Assembly (NCBI GenBank): GCA_963422285.2
Contig: OY729419.2
Span: 1,178,001-1,242,000, forward strand
Length of the DNA: 64,000 nucleotides
Direction of reading: 5' to 3'
DNA from: VXYL01 sp963422285
Lineage (GTDB): Bacteria > Pseudomonadota > Gammaproteobacteria > Pseudomonadales > Azotimanducaceae
Positions within the stretch are counted from its first letter, which is position 1; each line of letters starts with the position of its first letter. The notes under the pieces were generated by a model that saw only the letters and a program-made list of their open reading frames with translations, did no database searches and was not told the origin of the DNA. Made by a program: the position numbers and the translations under genes. Of the stretch, positions 28,033 to 35,549 are shown one piece after another.

Positions 28033-29193
28033 ATGTTCCCAGGGCTGAGGTTCGAGTTGGGCGAACTGCCGGCCGCGGCGGAAGCGCTGCGTAGCGAGGT
28101 GCGTCGGTTCGTTGCGACCGAGATGCCTGCTGGCTATTGGCCGAACGCCGATTTCAACGAGGGCCACAGCCCGGAGTTTTCGCGCAAGCTGGGCAGCCAG
28201 GGCTGGATCGGCATGACTTGGCCGCAGCGCTACGGCGGCGGCGAACGCACCTTCTTCGAGCGCTACGTGGTCACCGAGGAACTGCTCGCTGCGGGCGCCC
28301 CCGTGAGTGCGCACTGGATCGCCGATCGCCAAAGCGGGCCGCTGCTGCTGCGCTTCGGCAGCGAGCAGCAAAGGCGGCGCTACCTGCCGGGCATCGCCCG
28401 AGGCGAGAGCTACTTCTCCATCGGCATGAGCGAGCCGGATACCGGCTCGGATCTAGCCTCGGTGCGGACGCGGGCAGAGAAGGTGGCGGGCGGCTGGCTG
28501 GTCAACGGTACCAAGATCTGGACCACGGACGCCCACCGCAACCACTACCTCATCGCCTTGGTGCGTACACAACCGCCAACGGACAGCCGCCATGCCGGCC
28601 TGTCCCAGCTCGTCATCGACTTGCACGGCGAGGGCGTCGCCGTGCGTCCCATCCGCAACATCGCCGGCTTCGACGACTTCAACGAGGTTGTATTCGAGGA
28701 CTGCTTCGTCGCCGAGGCGGATCTGGTAGGCGAACCCGGCAACGGCTGGGTCCAGGTGACCAGCGAACTCGGCTACGAACGCAGCGGTCCGGAACGGTTC
28801 CTGTCGGCGTTCCGCGTGTTCGTGGAGTTCGTGCGCGCTGCGGGGGCCTATCCCCAGCGCGCCGACGCGGCGCTGATCGGCCGGCTCGCGAGCCACCTGA
28901 TGACACTTCGAAAAATGTCCATTTCCGTGGCCGGGATGTTGCAGGCCGGCACCGATCCGGCGGTGGAGTCGGCGCTGGTCAAGTCCCTGGGCAACGACTT
29001 CGAGAAGCTGCTGCCGGAACTGGTGCGGTTGCAATCGCCCCCGGGCGGCCATTGGCCGGCGCAGCTGCCGCCGGATCATCCGTTGGAGCGCTGCTTGCGC
29101 CAGACGCTGCTGCACTCGCCATCGTTTACCCTGCGCGGCGGCACTCGGGAAATCCTGCGCGGCGTCGTCGCCCGTGGTTTGGGGTTGCGCTGA
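28033..29193 (+). CDS. Acyl-CoA dehydrogenase, large subunit-like
   Basis: 386 residues. Motifs: GWIGMTWPQRYGGGERTFFE, SIGMSEPDTGSDLASVRTRA, NGTKIWTTDAHRNHYLIAL and the C-terminal RGGTREILRGVVARGLGL, which supplies FAD and active-site contacts. It is followed with a 1-bp overlap by a shorter dehydrogenase gene, an arrangement known from heteromeric (alpha2beta2) acyl-CoA dehydrogenases that act on side chains of steroids and other bulky acyl-CoAs. The pair probably forms one enzyme. Substrate not inferable. Confidence 0.87.
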   Translation: MFPGLRFELGELPAAAEALRSEVRRFVATEMPAGYWPNADFNEGHSPEFSRKLGSQGWIGMTWPQRYGGGERTFFERYVVTEELLAAGAPVSAHWIADRQSGPLLLRFGSEQQRRRYLPGIARGESYFSIGMSEPDTGSDLASVRTRAEKVAGGWLVNGTKIWTTDAHRNHYLIALVRTQPPTDSRHAGLSQLVIDLHGEGVAVRPIRNIAGFDDFNEVVFEDCFVAEADLVGEPGNGWVQVTSELGYERSGPERFLSAFRVFVEFVRAAGAYPQRADAALIGRLASHLMTLRKMSISVAGMLQAGTDPAVESALVKSLGNDFEKLLPELVRLQSPPGGHWPAQLPPDHPLERCLRQTLLHSPSFTLRGGTREILRGVVARGLGLR

Positions 29194-30152
29194 TGGACGC
29201 GCTGATCGAAGACACCGCCGAACGAATCTTCTCGGACCGCATCGACAAGGCGATGCTGGAGCGCGCCGAGACGACGCTGCCCGGAACAATAGGCGAGTTC
29301 CCGGCGGCGTTGTGGGAAACGGTGCGGGACGCCGGCCTGCACTTGGTGGGGAGCCCGGACACCGGCACCGACTACGGCGACCTGTTCGGCTTGCTGAAGG
29401 TGGCTGGTCGTCATGCCGTGCCGCTGCCGTTGGCGGAAATCCTGCTGGCCAATGCGGTCACGGGCGATGGCGAAGCGGGAGCCATCACCACCATTGCCGC
29501 GGCCGACAACGTGGCGCCCTGGGCCCGCGCCGCCGATCGCGTCCTCACCATTGATGGCGAGCTTGCCCGGGAATTCGCCGTCGAGCCCGGCGCGAACCTG
29601 GCAGGCGAGGCTCGGGATCGAGTCGTCGTTCAGAACCCGGTCCGCATCGCAGCCCCCGACCGCCTCCACGAACGGCTGGCGCTGTCCCGGGCGGCACTCA
29701 CCGCCGGCGCCTTGGAGCGCATCCTAGCTTACGCTGTCGCCTACGCCACCGAACGGCGGCAGTTCGGTCGTCCTATCGCCAAATTCCAAGCCGTGCAGAA
29801 TTCTCTGGCGGTTTTGGCCGGCGAGGTCGCTGCCGCGGTCTGCGCTTGCGACGGTGCCGTGGCGGCGGTGGAAAGCGCTTTGCCGGGGCCGCGACAGACC
29901 GACGAAATCGCCGTCGCCAAGGCGCGCTGCGGCGAAGCCGCCGGCATTGCCGCGGAGATCGCCCACCAGGTTCACGGTGCCATGGGCTTCACCCACGAGC
30001 ACGGTCTGCATCACTTCACGCGTCGAGTGTGGGCTTGGCGGGACGAGTACGGGCGCGAGCGCCAGTGGCAAGCCGAACTGGGCCAGCGCATCGCGGCCAA
30101 CGGTGCGGACAACCTTTGGGACTTCATCGCCCGTGGCCACGGCACCGCGTAA
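29193..30152 (+). CDS. Acyl-CoA dehydrogenase, small/divergent subunit
   Basis: 319 residues, shorter than a normal ACAD. The beta-domain is shrunken and lacks the S(E/M)PxxGSD motif. The C-terminal helical domain is clear: ERRQFGRPIAKFQAVQNSLA, then QVHGAMGFTHEHGLHHFTRR. This matches the non-catalytic or half-active partner in two-gene dehydrogenases. The ATG shares one base with the stop of the upstream subunit. Its 3' end overlaps the GTG start of the DUF523 gene. Confidence 0.85.
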   Translation: MDALIEDTAERIFSDRIDKAMLERAETTLPGTIGEFPAALWETVRDAGLHLVGSPDTGTDYGDLFGLLKVAGRHAVPLPLAEILLANAVTGDGEAGAITTIAAADNVAPWARAADRVLTIDGELAREFAVEPGANLAGEARDRVVVQNPVRIAAPDRLHERLALSRAALTAGALERILAYAVAYATERRQFGRPIAKFQAVQNSLAVLAGEVAAAVCACDGAVAAVESALPGPRQTDEIAVAKARCGEAAGIAAEIAHQVHGAMGFTHEHGLHHFTRRVWAWRDEYGRERQWQAELGQRIAANGADNLWDFIARGHGTA

Positions 30153-30768
30153 TCGGTCGGTACCGGAAGAGCCAGGGCGACCGCCGCTGGCGACGGTCGC
30201 CGTCAGCGACTGTCTGCGCGGCCGCCGGGTGCGCTGGGACGGCGATCACAATGGCGAGACCTGGCCGCGCCGTACGCTGGAGAGGCTGTTCACCCTGGTC
30301 GGCATCTGTCCCGAAGTCGGCATTGGCATGGGCGTCCCCCGCGAGCCGATTCAACTCATCGGCGAGATGCCGAACCCGCGCGCCGTGGCCGTAGCCGATC
30401 CCGGCCTCGACTACACCGCCCGTCTGGTCGGCTACGTCCGCTCTGTCGCATCGACTCTGGATCGGGTGGACGGCTACATCTTCGCCGACCACTCGCCGAG
30501 CTGCGGGCTCAAAGGCGTCAAGGTGTTCGGACAGGGCGGCTATCGGCGCATCGGGCGCGGCATCTACGCCGCCGCAGTGGTCGCTGCCCACCCGACGCTG
30601 CCGGTAGTGGACGCGGAAACTCTAGTCGACGAAGAGGCACTGCTCGACTTTGCCGCCGCAGTGGTCGCTCATCGCGCCGCCTCGGGCAGTGTCCCGGCTA
30701 CGCCGGTTCGGGATACCATCAAGCGATTGCTGAATGAACAGCCTTGCGCAAGAGGGGGCGGGGGATGA
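30133..30768 (+). CDS. DUF523 family protein
   Basis: 211 residues from GTG 30133, overlapping the preceding gene by 20 bp. Family motifs: VAVSDCLRGRRVRWDGDHN, ICPEVGIGMGVPREPIQLI, YIFADHSPSCGLKGVKVF. The conserved cysteines (first motif, CPEV and PSCG) could bind metal or a cluster. Function is unestablished; the domain is often fused to DUF1722 near photolyase genes, which is not so here. The stop overlaps the YceI ATG. Confidence 0.85.
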   Translation: MATAPRNRSVPEEPGRPPLATVAVSDCLRGRRVRWDGDHNGETWPRRTLERLFTLVGICPEVGIGMGVPREPIQLIGEMPNPRAVAVADPGLDYTARLVGYVRSVASTLDRVDGYIFADHSPSCGLKGVKVFGQGGYRRIGRGIYAAAVVAAHPTLPVVDAETLVDEEALLDFAAAVVAHRAASGSVPATPVRDTIKRLLNEQPCARGGGG

Positions 30769-31346
30769 CCATTCACAGGTTGTGCGCGGGTTTGCTGCTG
30801 CTGGCCGCTCTGCCGGCGGCGGCGGGATGGGCCCTGGACAACGAAGGCTCCCGGCTGTCGTTCGTTACCATCAAGGCCGGCAACGTCGGCGAAGTGCATT
30901 CCTTCGGCCAGCTCGCTGGCACGGTGGCGGAAGACGGTGCCGTGGAGGTCACCGTCGCCCTGGCCAGCGTGGATACGCTGATTCCCATTCGCGACCAACG
31001 CATGCGCGAGTTGCTGTTCAATGCCGCGGTCTTTCCCACCGCTACGGTAACCGCCCGAGTGAACATGGCGACATTCTCGGCACTGGAACCGGGGAGCGCC
31101 GCGAACGCGGTGCTCGACGCCACCATCGAGATCAACGACAAGCGTTTGCCCCAAGCCATCGACGTCGTCGTCGACCGCTTGAGCGAGCACAAGGTGCTGG
31201 TGGTCTGCCGGGCGCCGTTCGTCGTCCACGCCGCCGCGGCAGGCTACGTCGAGAGCATCGAGCGGCTGCGGGAGATCGCCGGCCTGCCCAGCATCAGCCA
31301 AGCGGTGCCGGTGACCTTCATGCTGACCTTCGTGCGCGATCCCTAA
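30765..31346 (+). CDS. YceI-family periplasmic lipid-binding protein
   Basis: 193 residues. Signal peptide LCAGLLLLAALPAAAGWALD, then the lipocalin-like YceI barrel: SRLSFVTIKAGNVGEVHSFG, the RDQRMRELLFNAAVFPTATV loop characteristic of the family, and a C-terminal strand VPVTFMLTFVRDP. Members bind isoprenoid or other hydrophobic ligands in the periplasm. The start at 30765 overlaps the DUF523 stop (ATGA) and sits close behind a GGGGGCGGGGG stretch rather than a canonical ribosome site. Confidence 0.9.
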   Translation: MTIHRLCAGLLLLAALPAAAGWALDNEGSRLSFVTIKAGNVGEVHSFGQLAGTVAEDGAVEVTVALASVDTLIPIRDQRMRELLFNAAVFPTATVTARVNMATFSALEPGSAANAVLDATIEINDKRLPQAIDVVVDRLSEHKVLVVCRAPFVVHAAAAGYVESIERLREIAGLPSISQAVPVTFMLTFVRDP

Positions 31347-31451
31347 AAGCGTACGCTCTGGCGCAGCAAGTCGCAGCGGCCGCCTCGAAGTCGAATTTGC
31401 GCCGATTCAGCTTTTGAATTGCCACTGCACCAGGAATCGCCGCCAACGACT

Positions 31452-33332
31452 TCATGCGACCCCCTGCGACTGCGCCGTCCCCCACCGCCGCGTCGTCTCG
31501 TTGAGGCTCTGCTGCCGGTACAGCGCCGCGTAATGTCCGCCGACGGCCATCAGCTGGCGATGGGTGCCGGTCTCGACGATACGCCCGTCGGCGACCACCA
31601 CGATGCGGTTGGCGTTGCGGATGGTCGACAGACGATGGGCGATCACGAAGCTGATGCGTCCTTGGAGCACATGCTTCAGCCCTTGCTGGATTTTCAGCTC
31701 CGTCTCGGTGTCCACCGACGAGGTGGCCTCGTCCATCACCAGGATCTGCGGCTCGGCCAGAATGGCGCGGGCGAACGACACCAGCTGCTTCTGGCCGGCG
31801 GAGAGCCGGGCGCCGCCTTCGCCCACCTCGGTGGCGTAGCCGTCCTCCATGTCCTCGATGAAATCGTGGGCGCCGGCGAGACGCGCGCACTGCTCCACCT
31901 CCTGATCGCTGGCCGTCAGCCGGCCGTAGCGGATGTTGTCCCGGATGGAACCGCTGAACATATGGGCATTCTGCAACACCATGCCAAGGTTCGACTGCAG
32001 CCAGTGCAGGCCGCGGCCGCGGTAGTCCACGCCGCCGATCAGCACTTGGCCGGCGGTGGGCTCGTAGAACCGGCAGATGACGTTCACCAAGGTGCTCTTG
32101 CCGCCACCGGTGGGGCCGACGATGGCGATGGTCTCGCCCATCTCCACCTTGAGGTGGATGTCCTTCAGCACCGGCTTGTCCGGATCGTAGGCGAAGTCGA
32201 CGCCCACCAGCTCGATGGCGCCGATGCGCGCCGCGCCGCCGTCGGCAGCGATGTTGGCTCGCGGCGGGGCCCCGCGTTGGGCGGCGATGGCGCGACGGAC
32301 GCCCTCCGAATCCTTGATCTCGGCATCGGCATCGATCAGCGACAGCACCCGCTCGGCGGACGCCTGGGCCATCTGTATTTCGGCGAACCAGTGTCCGATG
32401 GTCTCCACCGGACTGAGAAAGGTGCGCGCGTACAGCATGAAAGCGATCCAGGTGCCGGTAGTGATGAGGCCGAGATGCACATACGAGCCGCCCATCGACA
32501 AGGCGATGTTGAACGCCAGCGCCGACAGCGTCAGGATCAAGGGCAGGAAGACGGCGGCCAGCAGCATGTTGCGCACCGAGGCGCGATACATGGTGTCGGC
32601 AAGCCCCTGGAAGTCGCGTCCGTTCGCCTCTTCGCGGACGAACGCCTTGCTCGTCAGCACGCCCATGATGGACTCGTTGTAGGAACCGGTGATGCGCGAA
32701 TTGGTGCTGCGCACCAGGCGGGCGCTGCCGAGGATGCTCTTGCGGAACTTGGCCGAGACCCAGCCCACCACGGGCACGATCAGCAGCGTCACCAGCGCCA
32801 ACTGCCAATGCATCACCAGCATGGCGGCGGCGACGCCGATCATCATGGTCAAGCCCCAGACGAAGTCCAGAAACGCCCAGGCGAGAATATCGGTGATCTT
32901 GCGGCAGTCGGCGGTCAGCCGCGCCATCAGCCAGCCTACCGGGCGGCGGTCGTAGAACGAGAACGAAAGCCGTTGCAGATTGGCGAAGGCTTCCCGGCGG
33001 ATATCGTGACTGACGTAGACGTCGATCTTTCCCGCCATCCAGATGAACATCGCGCTGGCAAGGGCGAGGGCGATGTTGCAGCCGAGGTAGGCGGCACCCC
33101 AGAGCGCGAACGAGGCATCGGTGCCGTGGCGCTCCACATCGTCCACCACCTTGCCGGCGAGCAGCGGGTAGGCGGCCTCCATCAGCGCCGTGACGAAACC
33201 GGCGCCGGCCAGCAGCCACAACTCCTTCTTGTAGGGCAAGGCGTAGCCGAACAGCCGCTTCCACAGCTGCAAGCGCACGCCGTCGGCCGCGGCGGCATCG
33301 TTGAAGCCGTCGGCTTCGTCGTAGTTTTCCAT
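31452..33332 (-). CDS. ABC exporter half-transporter, BmrD/YheH-like (canonical ATPase site)
   Basis: 626 residues: six-helix membrane domain (about 30-330) then the nucleotide-binding domain. Walker A GPTGGGKST, signature LSAGQKQLVSFARAIL, Walker B ILVMDEATSSVD with the catalytic Glu, and H-loop IAHRLST. The insert after the membrane domain (GVRRAIAAQRG...) is Gly/Ala rich. A perfect AAGGAGGA ribosome site precedes the ATG. It lies 11 bp after the partner exporter gene, so together they form a heterodimer. Substrate unknown; lipids or drugs are likely. Confidence 0.92.
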   Translation of the reverse strand: MENYDEADGFNDAAAADGVRLQLWKRLFGYALPYKKELWLLAGAGFVTALMEAAYPLLAGKVVDDVERHGTDASFALWGAAYLGCNIALALASAMFIWMAGKIDVYVSHDIRREAFANLQRLSFSFYDRRPVGWLMARLTADCRKITDILAWAFLDFVWGLTMMIGVAAAMLVMHWQLALVTLLIVPVVGWVSAKFRKSILGSARLVRSTNSRITGSYNESIMGVLTSKAFVREEANGRDFQGLADTMYRASVRNMLLAAVFLPLILTLSALAFNIALSMGGSYVHLGLITTGTWIAFMLYARTFLSPVETIGHWFAEIQMAQASAERVLSLIDADAEIKDSEGVRRAIAAQRGAPPRANIAADGGAARIGAIELVGVDFAYDPDKPVLKDIHLKVEMGETIAIVGPTGGGKSTLVNVICRFYEPTAGQVLIGGVDYRGRGLHWLQSNLGMVLQNAHMFSGSIRDNIRYGRLTASDQEVEQCARLAGAHDFIEDMEDGYATEVGEGGARLSAGQKQLVSFARAILAEPQILVMDEATSSVDTETELKIQQGLKHVLQGRISFVIAHRLSTIRNANRIVVVADGRIVETGTHRQLMAVGGHYAALYRQQSLNETTRRWGTAQSQGVA

Positions 33333-33343
33333 GCGAATCCTCC

Positions 33344-35173
33344 TTATCCGCCGGAGCCGCTGGCTCGCAGGTCGCGACTGATGCTGTCGTCCAGCGCACC
33401 TTGGATGTCGCACAATCGCCGATAGGGGCCAGGCACTGCGGTCAGCGATTCGTGGGTGCCGTCCTGGACCAGGCGGCCGTGTTCCAGAACCAGGATGCGG
33501 TCGGCATCCCGGATCGAAGACAGCCGATGGGCGATGACGATGGTGGTGTGCCGACCGCGACGATTCGCCAGGGCGTTCAGGATGCGCCGCTCGGTGCCGG
33601 TATCCACCGCCGACAGCGAATCGTCCAGCACCAGGATCGGCGGATCCTTGAGCAGTGCCCGAGCCAGCGCCAGCCGCTGTCGCTGGCCGCCGGAAAGCGC
33701 GATGCCGCGTTCGCCCACCTCGGCGCCGTAGCCGTCGGGGAAGGCCGCGATGGCGTCGTGGATGGCGGCTTCTCGCGCTACCTCCACCAAGTGCTCGTCG
33801 GCGGCGTCGGGCCGGGCCACGCGCAGATTGGCAGCGATGCTGCGCGAATACAGGAACGGATCCTGCATCACCACGCCGATCTGGCTGCGCAGCCAGCGCC
33901 GGTCCACATCGCCGATGTCCACGCCGTCCACCACGATGCGTCCGGAACGGATGGGATAGAGGCGCATCAGCAGCCGGATGAGCGTCGACTTGCCCGCCCC
34001 CGGCGCACCGACCACACCCACAGTCTGTCCGGCGGGGATATGCGCCGAGAAGTCCATCACCACCGGGCGACCGGCTTGGTAGTCGGCGCAGACGTGGTCG
34101 AAGACGACCGCGCCAGTGGCGCGGCCGAGGGCCGGCGCCGGCTCGCGGCTTTCTTCCTCCGCTTCCAGGATGTGGTTGATGCGGCCGAGCGAAACGATGG
34201 CCTTGCCGGTGTCCGTCAGCACATGGCCAAGCCGGCGCACCGGCCAGATGGCCATGGTGACCAGGGTGACGAAGGCGAACAGCTCGCCGACGCTGATGGA
34301 GCCCTGGGCCAGGAACACAGCGCCGGCGATCAGCACGATGCCGCTCTGGGCGAGGCAGGCGAAGTCGCTGAGCCCCCAATACAGGGCCTCGAGCTGGTTC
34401 AGGCGAAACAGGTTGTCCCGGAACGCCCGGTTGCGCTTGGCGAAACGCTCGATCTCGTAGTCCTGTCGCGCGAACGCCCGCACCACGCGGATGCCGGTGA
34501 GGTTCTCTTGCAGCACCGCGGTAAGCGCACCCTCGGACTCGTCGGCCACCTTGAATCGTGCTTTGACCCGGGAGAAGAAGACCACGGCGCCGACGAAAAT
34601 GAACGGCATCAGGCAGAGGCCGAACGCCGCCAGCCGGACGTCGTACCAGAACAGAATCGGCATCAGGGTGGCAACCAGCAGCACCGAGCGGCCGATCTCG
34701 ATCACCTGGGACGACAGAAAGACGCGTACGGTCTCCACATCGGAGCTGCAACGTTGCACCAGGTCGCCGGTATCCGATTCGTCAAAGAACCGCGCTGGCA
34801 AATGGTGCAGGCGACGAAACAGCGCCTCGCGCATGCGCCGCGCGATGGCTTCCGAGGCGATGGCGGCCCAGCGTCCGCGCAGATACATGAATACCGCGCC
34901 CAGAGCGGCCAGGAGCACGCCGGCCACCGCCGACGCCAGCAGATAGGCGACGAAGGGATCGACGTTGTCGAAGGCGCCGGCGACGCCCACCAGCACTGCC
35001 GCCCCCTTGTCGAAGTCCTGTTCGGTGACGACATCGAGGGCGTACATGCCCACCAGGGGCGCGATCAGGAAGAACGCGTTGGACGCCGCCGTCGCCGCAA
35101 TGGCGAAGGCGTAGCGCAGGCGCTGTCCCTGGGTGATGAGCCAGAGATTGCGCTTGTTCGTTGCCTGCTTCAT
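33344..35173 (-). CDS. ABC exporter half-transporter, BmrC/YheI-like (degenerate ATPase site)
   Basis: 609 residues: membrane domain (about 15-315) and nucleotide-binding domain with Walker A GAPGAGKST, signature LSGGQRQRLALARALL and Walker B ILVLDDSLSAVD. The catalytic glutamate after Walker B is Asp here, the typical asymmetry of heterodimeric exporters such as TM287/288 and BmrCD, where one site binds but hardly hydrolyses ATP. The start at 35173 is set by family alignment; the upstream open frame of 44 codons is Arg-rich and not conserved. It is first in the two-gene operon. Confidence 0.92.
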   Translation of the reverse strand: MKQATNKRNLWLITQGQRLRYAFAIAATAASNAFFLIAPLVGMYALDVVTEQDFDKGAAVLVGVAGAFDNVDPFVAYLLASAVAGVLLAALGAVFMYLRGRWAAIASEAIARRMREALFRRLHHLPARFFDESDTGDLVQRCSSDVETVRVFLSSQVIEIGRSVLLVATLMPILFWYDVRLAAFGLCLMPFIFVGAVVFFSRVKARFKVADESEGALTAVLQENLTGIRVVRAFARQDYEIERFAKRNRAFRDNLFRLNQLEALYWGLSDFACLAQSGIVLIAGAVFLAQGSISVGELFAFVTLVTMAIWPVRRLGHVLTDTGKAIVSLGRINHILEAEEESREPAPALGRATGAVVFDHVCADYQAGRPVVMDFSAHIPAGQTVGVVGAPGAGKSTLIRLLMRLYPIRSGRIVVDGVDIGDVDRRWLRSQIGVVMQDPFLYSRSIAANLRVARPDAADEHLVEVAREAAIHDAIAAFPDGYGAEVGERGIALSGGQRQRLALARALLKDPPILVLDDSLSAVDTGTERRILNALANRRGRHTTIVIAHRLSSIRDADRILVLEHGRLVQDGTHESLTAVPGPYRRLCDIQGALDDSISRDLRASGSGG

Positions 35174-35329
35174 GGTGCTCGCATCAAGTTCAACGATGGA
35201 CGGATGACGCGCCCGCCGACGCTTCCGCAGGAAAGCGGAGGGGCGAACGCGCCGGTTTGGCGGTTCGAGTTCGACGATCGAGTGGGGAGCTCGAACCCGC
35301 GTCAAGCGGGCCGGGCTGTCGGCAAGGAG

Positions 35330-35377
35330 CTAGCCCAGAACCCGCAGACGCACGGCGATAGGATTGGAGAGCTTCAT
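35330..35377 (-). CDS. Possible 15-residue leader peptide upstream of the ABC exporter operon
   Basis: GGAGGATTTCCCG precedes an ATG that opens MKLSNPIAVRLRVLG and a TAG stop. The site is as strong as that of the exporter gene itself (also GGAGGATT..CG-ATG), and the frame sits between the proposed promoter and the exporter start about 155 bp further on. That layout is what a translation-controlled leader would show, but a chance frame is possible. Confidence 0.35.
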   Translation of the reverse strand: MKLSNPIAVRLRVLG

Positions 35378-35471
35378 CGGGAAATCCTCCTTGAGCCGAG
35401 AGAAAGGCGGCGCATCATACGCTCATTTTCCGACGAGGGAAAGCACCTGTTCGGACTTTCTATCCAGCATC

Positions 35472-35497
35472 CGCTGGCGCGACGGTTTGCGCCAGCG
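35472..35497. promoter_or_regulatory. Perfect 9-bp inverted repeat
   Basis: CGCTGGCGC, 8-nt loop, GCGCCAGCG, about 50 bp upstream of priA. No T-run follows on either strand, so it is more likely an operator-like or structural site than a terminator. Confidence 0.5.
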
Positions 35498-35549
35498 CCC
35501 CAAAGCGGACAGACTCCCTTGGGACTGATGTCCGTCAACCTATCCTTTC

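Larger units (their letters stand above)
35174..35549. other. Divergent intergenic region between the ABC exporter operon and priA
   Basis: 376 bp without a long gene. On the minus strand it holds a possible promoter (TTTCCC, 17 bp, TATGAT at about 35406-35434), a 15-codon leader-like frame behind a strong ribosome site, and a 9-bp perfect hairpin near priA. On the plus side no strong promoter for priA was recognised. Confidence 0.5.

Noticed and set aside
35472..35497. Terminator between the exporter operon and priA
   Set aside because: Perfect hairpin but no T-run, and both flanking genes point away from it.
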